Shown piece by piece: positions 25,947 through 34,230 of a stretch of 64,000 nt of DNA (positions are counted from its first letter, which is position 1; the number at the start of each line of letters is the position of its first letter). The notes below the pieces were generated by a model. The model was not told the DNA's origin and did not search any database. It was given only the letters and a program-made list of their open reading frames with translations. Source of the DNA: an uncultured Oscillibacter sp. (GTDB lineage: Bacteria > Bacillota > Clostridia > Oscillospirales > Oscillospiraceae); the NCBI RefSeq assembly GCF_910579365.1, contig NZ_CAJTUX010000005.1, forward strand, positions 13,948 to 77,947, in the 5' to 3' direction. Position numbers and translations under genes: made by a program.

Positions 25947-28076
25947 GTGGAAAGACAAGACAAAACTGCGGTCCGCGAGACTATTTTGGAGGCGGACGCC
26001 CCCGCAGTGGCGCTGCCCCGCACCATCCATCTGGTCCCCATGGACCGCCTGAACGGCTTCGACGTGCGTCCGGGCTTTTACGAGATCAACGGCGCCACCG
26101 CCATTCCCGGCGGCGTCAATTTCACGGTTCACTCCCACGGAGCCACGTCCATTGAGCTTCTGCTCTTCCGGCGGGAGGAGACGGAGCCCTACGCCATTCT
26201 CCCCTTCCCGGAGCGCTACCGCATCGGCAACGTATACTCCATGATTGTGTTCAAGCTGAACATTGAGGAATTCGAGTATGCCTATCGGGTGGACGGGCCC
26301 AGGAACGTGGAAAAGGGCCTGATCTTCGACAAGACGAAATACCTGCTGGACCCCTATGCCCGGGCGGTTACGGGACAGAGCCAGTGGGGCGTGAAGTCCT
26401 CCATGGATCAGCACTACAAGGCCCGGGTCGTGAAGGACGATTTTGATTGGGGCAATCTCACCCGGCCCCTGATTCCCATGGAGGATCTGGTGATCTACGA
26501 GCTCCATGTCCGGGGCTTCACCATTCACGAGTCTTCCGCCGTGGCCGCCCCCGGCACTTTCGAGGGTCTGCGGGAAAAGATTCCCTACTTAAAGGAGCTG
26601 GGCGTCAACGCCATTGAGCTTATGCCCATCTTCGAGTTTGACGAGATGCAGGACGCCCGGCAGGTGGACGGGGTACAGCTTTACAACTACTGGGGCTACA
26701 ACACCGTCAGCTTCTTCGCCCCCAACACCAGCTACGCCTCCGGTACCGAGTACAACCGGGAAGGCAACGAGCTCAAGCGGCTGATCCAGGCCTGCAACGA
26801 AAACGGCATCGAGGTCTATCTGGACGTGGTCTTCAACCACACGGCGGAGGGCAACGAGGACGGTCCCTTCTTCTCCTTCAAGGGCTTTGACAACAACATT
26901 TACTATCTCCTCACCCCCAACGGGCAGTACTATAATTTCAGCGGCTGCGGCAACACCCTGAACTGCAACCACCCCATCGTCCATCAGATGATCATCGACT
27001 GCCTGCGCTATTGGGTCACCACCTATCACATCAGCGGCTTCCGCTTCGACCTGGCCTCCATCCTGGGCCGGAACGAGGACGGCAGTCCCATGCACAAGCC
27101 CCCCCTGCTCCAGGCCATGGCCTTCGACCCCATCCTGGGAGACGTGAAGCTCATCGCCGAGGCCTGGGACGCCGGAGGCCTCTACCAGGTGGGAAGCTTC
27201 CCCGCATGGAACCGCTGGGCGGAGTGGAACGGCCGCTATCGGGACGATATGCGCCGCTATTTGAAAGGCGACGCGGCCTGCGCCCAGGCCGCCGCTCTGC
27301 GGATGGTGGGTTCCCGGGACATCTACCAGTCCGGGGACCGGAAAAACGCCTCGGTAAACTTCATCACCTGCCACGACGGATTTACCCTCTGGGACCTCTT
27401 CAGCTACAACGTCAAGCACAACGAGAAAAACGGCTGGGGCGGCACCGATGGCGCCAACGACAACAACAGCTGGAACTGCGGCATCGAGGGCGAAACCGAC
27501 CTTCCGGAGATCAACACCCTCCGCCGGCGAATGGTCCGCAACGCCTTCGCCCTTCTGATGTGCAGCCGGGGCATTCCCATGTTCCTGGCGGGAGACGAGT
27601 TCTGCAACACCCAGTTCGGCAACAACAACGCCTACTGTCAGGACAATCTCACCAGCTGGCTGGATTGGCGGCTGCTGGAAAAAAACCGGGACATGTTCCG
27701 CTTCTTCCAGTTCATGATTGCCCTGCGCAAACGCTTCCGCATCCTGCGGGCCAACCTCTCCGACGGATACTACGGCTTTCCCGACGTCAGTTTCCACGGC
27801 GTCACCCCCTGGCACAGCCAGTTCCAGGACCATGAGCGCTACGTGGGTGTCCTCTTCGCCGGACAGGCCCCGGGGGAAGCGCCCCAGATCGTCTACACCG
27901 CCTCCAACGCCTATTGGAAACCCCTGGAGGCAGAGCTTCCGGACCTGCCGCCCAACATGTGCTGGGAGCAGCTGGCGGACACCTGGGAGGCGGAGCAGAA
28001 ATCCCTGGATATCCCCGACGGCCGCTTCTCCATCGGTCCCCGGAGCGTGAAGGTCTTCGCCGCCCGGCCTCGGTAA
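25947..28076 (+). CDS. glgX: Glycogen debranching enzyme, GlgX/isoamylase type
   Basis: I start the protein at GTG 25947 because GAAGGAG lies 6 bases before it, giving 709 residues; an upstream ATG would run through the promoter. An N-terminal CBM48-like beta-sandwich (about 20-140) is followed by a GH13 barrel. GH13 regions are visible: EVYLDVVFNHTAEGNE, FRFDLASILGR (nucleophile aspartate), LIAEAWDAGG (acid glutamate) and NFITCHDGFTLWDLFSYNVKHN. It hydrolyses alpha-1,6 branches of glycogen or limit dextrins. It is monocistronic here, with no other glycogen genes in the window, and may also act as a pullulanase-like enzyme. Confidence 0.92.
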   Translation: MERQDKTAVRETILEADAPAVALPRTIHLVPMDRLNGFDVRPGFYEINGATAIPGGVNFTVHSHGATSIELLLFRREETEPYAILPFPERYRIGNVYSMIVFKLNIEEFEYAYRVDGPRNVEKGLIFDKTKYLLDPYARAVTGQSQWGVKSSMDQHYKARVVKDDFDWGNLTRPLIPMEDLVIYELHVRGFTIHESSAVAAPGTFEGLREKIPYLKELGVNAIELMPIFEFDEMQDARQVDGVQLYNYWGYNTVSFFAPNTSYASGTEYNREGNELKRLIQACNENGIEVYLDVVFNHTAEGNEDGPFFSFKGFDNNIYYLLTPNGQYYNFSGCGNTLNCNHPIVHQMIIDCLRYWVTTYHISGFRFDLASILGRNEDGSPMHKPPLLQAMAFDPILGDVKLIAEAWDAGGLYQVGSFPAWNRWAEWNGRYRDDMRRYLKGDAACAQAAALRMVGSRDIYQSGDRKNASVNFITCHDGFTLWDLFSYNVKHNEKNGWGGTDGANDNNSWNCGIEGETDLPEINTLRRRMVRNAFALLMCSRGIPMFLAGDEFCNTQFGNNNAYCQDNLTSWLDWRLLEKNRDMFRFFQFMIALRKRFRILRANLSDGYYGFPDVSFHGVTPWHSQFQDHERYVGVLFAGQAPGEAPQIVYTASNAYWKPLEAELPDLPPNMCWEQLADTWEAEQKSLDIPDGRFSIGPRSVKVFAARPR

Positions 28077-28271
28077 GAGCGCCATGTCTGTGCCGGAACT
28101 CCTGCTGCCCGCCGCGTTTCTCCTGGAAACGACCAGATCCTCCAGACTTGGCGAGAGGGAGGCCCGGCGGAATTCCCAGCCATCCTCCTCCCGAAGTCCG
28201 GGGCTGCCGGCGGGCGGATAGGCCTCTTTCTGCGGTTCCATAATCTTCCGGCAGAGGCAACCGGCGGTTGC

Positions 28272-28301
28272 TTGACGGTTCGTCTCCCGGCGTGGTAAAC
28301 T
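28272..28301 (+). promoter_or_regulatory. Promoter of the XRE regulator gene
   Basis: TTGACG (28272-28277), 18 bases, TAAACT (28296-28301), with GGAGG and ATG 28325 close behind. The 195 bases before it hold no gene I can support. Confidence 0.55.
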
Positions 28302-28324
28302 AACGGCACAAAGGAGGCGGACCC

Positions 28325-28765
28325 ATGAACTTCAAAGACAACTTCACGGCCCTGCGGAAACAGGCGGGCCTTTCCCAAAACGACATCGCGGAGAAGCTCT
28401 TCGTCACCCGCCAGGCGGTTTCCCGCTGGGAGCAGGGGGAAACCGTGCCGGAGATCGGGACCTTACAGGCCATTTCCAAGCTCTTCGGCGTAACCATCAA
28501 CAGCCTTCTGGGCTACCCGACGGACCTGCAGTGCCAGAGCTGCGGCATGCCCATCGTCTCCGGGGATATGGCCCGGGAGAAGGATGGAACGCTCAACCAG
28601 CACTACTGCAAATGGTGCCGGGACAACGGGGAGTTCCTCTCCGACTGCACCATGGAGGAAATGATCGAGTGGTGCCTGCCCTACATGCCCTTCGGCACTC
28701 CAGAGGGCAACCGGGAATTTTTGGGAAGGCTCCTGCCCACCCTGGACCGCTGGAAAAGAAAATAA
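28325..28765 (+). CDS. XRE-family regulator with C-terminal zinc-ribbon domain
   Basis: In this 146-residue protein, residues 4-60 are a Cro/C1 helix-turn-helix (TALRKQAGLSQNDIAEKLFV, then TRQAVSRWEQGETVPEIGTL). From 70 on comes a putative zinc-ribbon domain with QCQSCGMPI and HYCKWCRDNGEF, four cysteines as CxxC pairs. This fusion is frequent in Firmicutes and is usually annotated as a helix-turn-helix protein with a putative zinc ribbon. Target genes are unknown; it stands alone. Confidence 0.88.
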   Translation: MNFKDNFTALRKQAGLSQNDIAEKLFVTRQAVSRWEQGETVPEIGTLQAISKLFGVTINSLLGYPTDLQCQSCGMPIVSGDMAREKDGTLNQHYCKWCRDNGEFLSDCTMEEMIEWCLPYMPFGTPEGNREFLGRLLPTLDRWKRK

Positions 28766-28778
28766 CAGGCGCCATAAC

Positions 28779-28809
28779 CGGCGGAGCACCTTTGCAGGGC
28801 GCTCCGCCG
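28779..28809 (+). terminator. Weak hairpin after the XRE gene
   Basis: CGGCGGAGC pairs with GCTCCGCCG (9 bp, 13-base loop), but no good T tract follows. The rest of the 313-base gap to the next gene is AT-rich from 28860 on and contains the promoter below. Confidence 0.4.
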
Positions 28810-28966
28810 CGCCTTGTTAAGGAGGTCTTCTTCAACCGCCCTCAGCGGGCGCATTTCTTGTCAGTTCATAAATTTACTGGCTCGAAATCTGGAAGAAAAA
28901 GGTTTAATATAAGGAAAAACGTTGACAGATTCCGGAAAATAGCTATTACCAATTTTTGCCCAGGCA

Positions 28967-28975
28967 TGCTATAAT
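28967..28975 (+). promoter_or_regulatory. Extended -10 promoter of the NhaC-family gene
   Basis: TGCTATAAT (28967-28975) is a TGn-extended consensus -10. No good -35 lies 17 bases before it, although TTGACA occurs at 28922-28927. No SAM riboswitch signature is present in this leader. Confidence 0.6.
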
Positions 28976-29078
28976 TTTGTACAAGAGAGAGGGGGGCTCT
29001 CAGCGGAAAATTATGCAAACTATGCAATCAGCGGAAAGCAGGCGTATCTTCAAAGCGGCAAAGAAAAGGAGAAATGAA

Positions 29079-30509
29079 ATGGAACACAACCTAAACAAAA
29101 AGAGCAGCGCTCTGGCACTGATCCCCTTTCTGATTTTCGTCGTGATCTACCTGGGCGCCGGCCTGATTCTCCAGGCCCAGGGCGTCGAGATGGCGTTCTA
29201 CCAGTTCCCTTCCGTCACCGCCATGTTCATTGCCCTGCTGGTGGCTTTCGCCATTACCAAAGGCACTCTTGACGAGCGCTTCGCCATCTTCGCCCGGGGC
29301 GCGGCCAACATTGACGTGCTGACCATGCTGATGATTTACCTGCTGGCGGGCGCTTTCTCCAGCGTAGCCACTTCCATGGGCGGGCGGGACGCCACCGTCA
29401 ACTTGGGCCTCTCCCTGGTCCCCGTCCAGTTCCTGGCTGCCGGCGTGTTCATCATCTCCGCCTTCATGGGCACCGCCACCGGCACCTCCATGGGCACCAT
29501 CGGCGCCATCGTTCCCATCGCCGTGGGCGTGGCGGACAAGGGCGGGCTGTCCATCCCCCTGCTGGTGGGCGCCTGCGTGGGCGGCGCCATGTTCGGCGAC
29601 AACCTGTCCATGATCTCTGACACCACCATCGCCGCCACCCGTTCCCAGGGCTGCGAGATGCGGGACAAGTTCCGGGTGAATTTCTTCATCGCCCTGCCCG
29701 CCGCTCTCATTACCCTGGTGGTCCTGCTGATTGTGGGCCGTCCCGAGGTCATTGCCCCTATGGATGACCTGAGCTACAGCATCATCAAGGTCGTGCCCTA
29801 TCTGCTGGTTCTGATCTTGGCCCTCATCGGCATGAACGTGTTCCTGGTCCTGACCATCGGCATTTTTGTCGCCGGTATCGTGGGCATTGCCACCGGCTCC
29901 CTGGATTTGTTCGGCTTCGCCCAGGCCATCTGGAACGGCTTTACCGGCATGAACGAGGTATTCTTCCTGACCCTGTTCTGCGGCGGCATGGGAGAAATGG
30001 TCACCCACAACGGCGGTATCAACTGGCTCATCAACAGCCTCCGGGGCATGATGAAGGGCAACAAGTCCGCCCAGGTGGGCATTGCCGCCCTGGTCTCTCT
30101 GGCCGACTGTGCAACTGCCAACAATACCGTGGCCATCGTCCTCAGCGGAAACATGGCCAAGGAAATCAGCCACGAGTATAAGGTGGACCCCCGGCGGACC
30201 GCCTCTTTACTGGACGTGTTCTCCTGCGTCTTCCAAGGCATCATCCCCTACGGCGCACAGCTGCTGTCCGCCGCTGCGTTGACCACTGCCTGCGGCATCG
30301 CCATCAATCCCACGGATATCGTTCTCAACCTGTGGTACTGCTGGATACTGGCCATCGTGGGCATTGCCTCCATCTTCCTTCCCTTCGCCGACGGCATTTG
30401 CAAGGAGGACCCCTGGAACTGGGAGTATGACACCGCCGAGTCCGGCGTGGCCGCCAAGAAGGCCCTGCTGGCGGCGGAGAAGGCCATTGAAAAAGAGCAC
30501 ACCACCTGA
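29079..30509 (+). CDS. NhaC superfamily transporter (Na+/H+ antiporter-like; candidate methionine carrier)
   Basis: ATG 29079 has AAGGAG 7 bases upstream. The 476-residue membrane protein has about 12 hydrophobic segments. NhaC-superfamily landmarks are the conserved GTATGTSMGTIGAIVPIAVG near 130-150, GGAMFGDNLSMISDTTIAA near 168-186, and SLADCATANNTVAIVLSG in the second half. Members exchange Na+ for H+, malate/lactate or amino acids. Genomic work on the MetT branch assigns methionine uptake to similar proteins. Methionine gamma-lyase 1.5 kb away makes methionine import attractive, but this is inference from position. Confidence 0.85.
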   Translation: MEHNLNKKSSALALIPFLIFVVIYLGAGLILQAQGVEMAFYQFPSVTAMFIALLVAFAITKGTLDERFAIFARGAANIDVLTMLMIYLLAGAFSSVATSMGGRDATVNLGLSLVPVQFLAAGVFIISAFMGTATGTSMGTIGAIVPIAVGVADKGGLSIPLLVGACVGGAMFGDNLSMISDTTIAATRSQGCEMRDKFRVNFFIALPAALITLVVLLIVGRPEVIAPMDDLSYSIIKVVPYLLVLILALIGMNVFLVLTIGIFVAGIVGIATGSLDLFGFAQAIWNGFTGMNEVFFLTLFCGGMGEMVTHNGGINWLINSLRGMMKGNKSAQVGIAALVSLADCATANNTVAIVLSGNMAKEISHEYKVDPRRTASLLDVFSCVFQGIIPYGAQLLSAAALTTACGIAINPTDIVLNLWYCWILAIVGIASIFLPFADGICKEDPWNWEYDTAESGVAAKKALLAAEKAIEKEHTT

Positions 30510-30518
30510 CAAAGCCCA

Positions 30519-30550
30519 AAAGCGCGCCGGTACTCCGGCGCGCTTTTTTC
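30519..30550. terminator. Terminator between the transporter and lysR-type gene
   Basis: AAAAGCGCGCCGG and complement form a 13-bp stem with TACT loop, followed by T6. It also works on the minus strand. Confidence 0.9.
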
Positions 30551-30604
30551 CAGAGACGTCCCCCCGGAACCGGCAAAGCGTCCCCGGCAGGGCGGAAACG
30601 GCGC

Positions 30605-31567
30605 TCAGCGGTCCCAGCGGCTGAGCTGCCGGGCCTCGCTCGTAAACTGGATGGACTCCAGAATATGCACCTTCAGCAGCTCCAAAAACCGCTCCGCCTG
30701 GGCGGAGAGCTTGCCGCCCTTCAGGGCAATCCAGCCGATGCGGATGCCGCTCTTCTCCGCCAGGGGCAGGGTAATGATCTTCCGGTAGCCGCTGCTCTTT
30801 GTAATCAGTCCGCTGCCGGTAGTAAATCCATCCGTATAGGACAGGACCCGCAGCATGGTGCTGCGGCTGTTCACCCGAATCTGCCGGGCGGGTTTTTTCA
30901 AGGACAGCATCCGGTACTCCTCGGAGAAGTCCACCGCCACGCCCTGCTCCCGCTCAAAGGACACATAGGGATAGCCCGCCAGGTCTGTCTCCGTCACCGC
31001 TTCCTGCTCCGCCAGGGGGTGGCCCCGGCGGACGTAAACGCAGGGGTCCACCACCGCAATCTCATGGAACACCAGCGCCCGGGAATCCAGAAAGCGGAAA
31101 ATCATCTTTTCCGTCAGCTCCGTCAGGCAGATGACGCCGATGTCCGCCCGGTGGTCATACACGTCGTCGATGACCGCGTCCATGTCCACCTCCCGGACAG
31201 AGAACTGATAGCGGTTCACCTTGGGGGACTGGAGAAGCTCGATAAACGCGTCCTCCGTGAAGGGATAGCGCTGGGAGGAGATGGAGAGATGCGTGGCCGG
31301 GGCGGCGTTCCGCGCCTCGCCGTAGCGGGTTTCAATCCACTGCTTCTGCTCCAGCAGGGATACGGCGTAGCCCAGGAACTCCCGTCCGTCCGGCGTGAAC
31401 TCCACTCCCCGGTTGCTGCGGACAAAAAACTGAATGCCCAGCTCTTCCTCCAACTCCCGTATGGCAGTGGATATGCCGGACTGAGAAAGGAACAGCTTGC
31501 CTGCCGCTTTGTTGATGGAACCGCACTTGGAAATCTCCACCACATAGGTCAGCTGCTGAAAGGTCAT
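30605..31567 (-). CDS. LysR family transcriptional regulator
   Basis: The 320-residue protein starts at ATG 31567 (GGAGG 6 bases before); the longer frame is not needed. The N-terminal winged helix (about 1-60, MTFQQLTYVVEISKCGSINK, LSQSGISTAIRELEEELG) is followed by a two-lobe effector domain. It resembles CysB/CysL-like LysR regulators that sense sulfur metabolites or amino acids. It is transcribed divergently from the methionine gamma-lyase gene, and a dyad abuts its own promoter, so mgl and itself are probable targets. The nearby transporter could be a third. Confidence 0.92.
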   Translation of the reverse strand: MTFQQLTYVVEISKCGSINKAAGKLFLSQSGISTAIRELEEELGIQFFVRSNRGVEFTPDGREFLGYAVSLLEQKQWIETRYGEARNAAPATHLSISSQRYPFTEDAFIELLQSPKVNRYQFSVREVDMDAVIDDVYDHRADIGVICLTELTEKMIFRFLDSRALVFHEIAVVDPCVYVRRGHPLAEQEAVTETDLAGYPYVSFEREQGVAVDFSEEYRMLSLKKPARQIRVNSRSTMLRVLSYTDGFTTGSGLITKSSGYRKIITLPLAEKSGIRIGWIALKGGKLSAQAERFLELLKVHILESIQFTSEARQLSRWDR

Positions 31568-31686
31568 AACGCCTCCATGCTCTTCCCCGCTCCCGCGGGA
31601 ACGGGGACGGCCGCTTCTGTCTCCGGCGCGCGGCACGCCGTGTTTTCCCGAAATCCAGAGTTTCTCCACTGTGAGCCCTTACCTGC

Positions 31687-31715
31687 ATTATAAAGCGGCT
31701 CTGCGGAATTGTCAA
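31687..31715 (-). promoter_or_regulatory. Consensus sigma-A promoter of the lysR-type gene
   Basis: On the minus strand TTGACA (31715-31710), 17 bases, TATAAT (31692-31687). Both boxes are perfect, so repression is the likely control. Confidence 0.85.
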
Positions 31716-31716
31716 A

Positions 31717-31741
31717 TTGTTATCACTTAAAACGCTAACAA
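31717..31741. promoter_or_regulatory. Candidate LysR-family operator
   Basis: TTGTTA (31717-31722), 13 bases, TAACAA (31736-31741) form a perfect dyad next to the lysR -35 box, in the divergent region before methionine gamma-lyase. It fits the T-N11-A style of LysR sites. Confidence 0.6.
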
Positions 31742-32010
31742 ATTCTCAAAAACTGATACTAACACCCCCGTGGGAAAAATGGTATGATTCTTAGTAGAAT
31801 TAGTAGAAGTTGAAAAAAACCGAGGTTTCGCTCTTCGGTTTATGGTCAACTTTACCGAAATCCCGCTGTATAACCGTCTCTCCACACAATCTCACAGGTC
31901 CGCCTGTCTCTGCCCGGAAAAAGCTCTTTATAGCAGAAAAACCGAATTCCAACTTTTCCCGGTCAAAATCAGCATTAGGCGGCGCAAAAAAGAAAGGAAG
32001 GTAAACAACT
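31742..32010 (+). promoter_or_regulatory. Leader region of methionine gamma-lyase
   Basis: This 269-base spacer holds TATGAT at 31783-31788 without a good -35, as expected for an activator-dependent promoter. A long imperfect hairpin follows (31809-31850, GTTGA and TCAAC closing, AAACCGA and TCGGTTT inside). GAAAGGAAGG precedes the ATG at 32011. I see no known riboswitch. Confidence 0.45.
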
Positions 32011-33204
32011 ATGAACTGCAAAAACAAGGGCTTTGCCACCCGCCAGATTCACACCGGCAAGGTCGGGAACGCCGCCGGTTCCCTCTGCGCCCCGATTTAC
32101 CAGACTTCCACTTTCGAGTTTGAGTCTGTGGAGCAGGGCGGCGCCCGCTTTGCCGGGAAGGAAGAGGGCTATATCTACAGCCGCCTGGGCAACCCCACCA
32201 CCGCTCTGGTGGAGGCCAAGATGGCAGACCTGGAAGGCGGCGAGGACGCCCTGGCCGCCGCCTCCGGCATGGGCGCCATTGCCACCGCGCTGTGGAGCTC
32301 CGTGTCCGCCGGCGACGAAATCGTAGCGGACGAAACCCTGTACGGCTGCACCTACTCCCTGTTGGAGCACGGCATGGCCCAGTTCGGCGTCAAGGTCACC
32401 CTCACCGATCTCAGCGATATGGAGAATCTGAAAAAAGCCCTGACCGAGAAGACCAAAGTGGTCTATTTCGAGACGCCCTGCAATCCCACCCTGAAGATTC
32501 TGGACATCGCCCTGATCGCCAAAACCGCTCATGACTTCAACTCCGATATCCGGGTGATTGTGGACAACACCTTCTGCACCCCCTATCTCCAGCGTCCTCT
32601 GGAGCACGGCGCCAACACCGTCGTTCACAGCGCCACCAAGTACTTAAACGGCCATGGCGACGTGATCGCCGGCGTCATCGTCGGCGACAAGGAGTTTGTG
32701 ACCAAGTGCCGCATGTTTGGTCTGAAGGACCTGACCGGCGCGGTGCTGAGTCCTTTTGATGCGTTCCTGATGGCCCGTGGCTTGAAGACCCTGGACATCC
32801 GCATGGAGCGCCACTGCGCCAACGCCAAAAAGGTGGCCGAGTTCTTTGAGTCGCATCCCGCCGTTTCCAAGGTCTACTATCCGGGCCTGGAGCATTTTGA
32901 GGGCTACGAGACCGCCAAGAAGCAGATGCGGCTGCCCGGCGGCATGATCTCCCTGGAGCTGAAAGCCGACAAGGCCGCCACCGCCGCCGCTTTGAACAAG
33001 TTGGAGCTGTGCACCGTGGCCGTCTCCCTGGGCGACGCCGAAACTCTGGTGGAGCACCCCGCCACCATGACGCACTCCACCTACTCCGCCGAGGAACTGA
33101 AAGCCGCCGGTATCTCGGAGGGGCTGGTCCGCGTCAGCGTGGGTCTGGAGGACCCGGAGGACATTATCGCCGATTTCAAAGCCGTTCTGGACCCCTTGGC
33201 GTAA
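32011..33204 (+). CDS. mgl: Methionine gamma-lyase
   Basis: The 397-residue Cys/Met-metabolism PLP enzyme has the tyrosine-bearing YSRLGNPTT, the active-site DETLYGCTYSL whose cysteine is characteristic of methionine gamma-lyases, the Schiff-base lysine in HSATKYLNGHGD, and C-terminal TMTHSTYS. The reaction splits methionine into methanethiol, ammonia and 2-oxobutyrate. It could also act on homocysteine or cysteine. A 2-oxoacid:ferredoxin oxidoreductase lies directly downstream, able to take the 2-oxobutyrate, and a LysR regulator lies upstream, so a methionine catabolic role is favoured over cystathionine chemistry. Confidence 0.9.
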   Translation: MNCKNKGFATRQIHTGKVGNAAGSLCAPIYQTSTFEFESVEQGGARFAGKEEGYIYSRLGNPTTALVEAKMADLEGGEDALAAASGMGAIATALWSSVSAGDEIVADETLYGCTYSLLEHGMAQFGVKVTLTDLSDMENLKKALTEKTKVVYFETPCNPTLKILDIALIAKTAHDFNSDIRVIVDNTFCTPYLQRPLEHGANTVVHSATKYLNGHGDVIAGVIVGDKEFVTKCRMFGLKDLTGAVLSPFDAFLMARGLKTLDIRMERHCANAKKVAEFFESHPAVSKVYYPGLEHFEGYETAKKQMRLPGGMISLELKADKAATAAALNKLELCTVAVSLGDAETLVEHPATMTHSTYSAEELKAAGISEGLVRVSVGLEDPEDIIADFKAVLDPLA

Positions 33205-33219
33205 TTTTCTTATCGTTCA

Positions 33220-33252
33220 GCGGCGGGCAGATCTTTACTGCCCGCCGCGTTT
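33220..33252 (+). terminator. Hairpin between mgl and the oxidoreductase operon
   Basis: GCGGCGGGCAG and its complement form an 11-bp stem with 7-base loop, followed by a short T tract (GTTTC). It may only attenuate, because the next gene starts 79 bases later. Confidence 0.6.
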
Positions 33253-33330
33253 CTGGTACAATCAATCCGGAAAGGCGGCGGCAGTCCGGCCCCGTCTTCG
33301 ACGCAGTGAAATGAAAGGAGAACGCAGTAC

Positions 33331-33909
33331 ATGAAAGACATCGTAGAAATCCGCTGGCACGGCCGGGGAGGCCAGGGCGCGAAGACCGCGTCTTTGCTGC
33401 TGGCGGACGCCGCCTTCAATACAGGCAAGTATGTCCAGGGCTTCCCGGAGTACGGCCCGGAGCGCATGGGCGCGCCCATCACCGCGTACAACCGCATCAG
33501 CTCGGAACGCTCCACCGTCCACTCCAACATCTATGAGCCCGACTACGTCGTGGTCGTTGACGAGACCCTCATCTCCGCCGTGGACGTGACGGCGGGTCTC
33601 AAGAAAGAGGGCGCCATTGTCATCAATTCCGGCAAGAAGCCCGAGGAGCTCCGCCCCCTGCTCAAGGGCTATGAGGGCCGGGTGTGCACCATCGACGCCG
33701 GCAAGATCAGCGAAGAAGAGCTGGGCAAGAATTTCCCCAACACCCCCATGCTGGCCGCCATTGTGAAGGTCAGCAGCGTGGTGGACGCAGAGGAGTTCGT
33801 CAAGGACATGGAGGCGTCCTTTAAGCACAAGTTTGCCTCCAAGCCCCAGGTCATCGAGGGCAACATGCGGGCCCTGAAACGCTCTATGGAGGAGGTACAG
33901 GAAGGATGA
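33331..33909 (+). CDS. 2-oxoacid:ferredoxin oxidoreductase gamma subunit
   Basis: The 192-residue gamma subunit begins MKDIVEIRWHGRGGQGAKTA with the family's GRGGQG loop and has GFPEYGPERMGAPITAYNR, typical of PorG/VorG. It forms the CoA-binding part of a four-subunit enzyme that decarboxylates a 2-oxoacid to the acyl-CoA with reduced ferredoxin. It overlaps the delta gene by 4 bases (ATGA). Subunit order gamma-delta-alpha-beta is the archaeal/anaerobe pattern. Substrate may be pyruvate, 2-oxoisovalerate or 2-oxobutyrate. Confidence 0.92.
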   Translation: MKDIVEIRWHGRGGQGAKTASLLLADAAFNTGKYVQGFPEYGPERMGAPITAYNRISSERSTVHSNIYEPDYVVVVDETLISAVDVTAGLKKEGAIVINSGKKPEELRPLLKGYEGRVCTIDAGKISEEELGKNFPNTPMLAAIVKVSSVVDAEEFVKDMEASFKHKFASKPQVIEGNMRALKRSMEEVQEG

Positions 33910-34214
33910 GCCATTTAGCGAAGGATATGACCCCTCAAGTCACCTGGAAGGACATCACTCCCGGCGGCGCCATCTTCGAGGGCGGCACGTCTGAGGTTGT
34001 CGAAACCGGCGACTGGCGGACCATGAAGCCGATGCTGGACATGGACAAGTGCAGGCAGTGCCTGCTGTGCGCTCCCGTGTGCCCGGATATGTCCATCCCG
34101 GTTAACAGCGAAGGCAAGCGGGAGGACTTCAACTACTTCTTCTGCAAGGGCTGCGGCATCTGCGCCAATGTCTGCCCCTTCGGGGCCATCACTATGGTCA
34201 AGGACGAGAAGTAA
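33906..34214 (+). CDS. 2-oxoacid:ferredoxin oxidoreductase delta subunit (2x[4Fe-4S])
   Basis: The 102-residue ferredoxin-like subunit has two 4Fe-4S motifs, CRQCLLCAPVCPD and CKGCGICANVCPF, each followed by the expected partner cysteine pattern. The N-terminal stretch TWKDITPGGAIFEGGTS is the usual extension of delta subunits. It passes electrons from the TPP site to ferredoxin. It is translationally coupled to the gamma gene, and the alpha gene follows after 16 bases. Confidence 0.93.
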   Translation: MSHLAKDMTPQVTWKDITPGGAIFEGGTSEVVETGDWRTMKPMLDMDKCRQCLLCAPVCPDMSIPVNSEGKREDFNYFFCKGCGICANVCPFGAITMVKDEK

Positions 34215-34230
34215 GGAGGGGTAACGAAAA

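Noticed and set aside
26589..28241. A 550-codon minus-strand frame opposite the debranching enzyme
   Set aside because: Composition typical of an antisense shadow; GH13 motifs are on the plus strand.
28766..29078. SAM riboswitch in front of the possible methionine transporter
   Set aside because: No S-box core (such as the GAGGGA segment) is found; only an extended -10 promoter and a weak hairpin.
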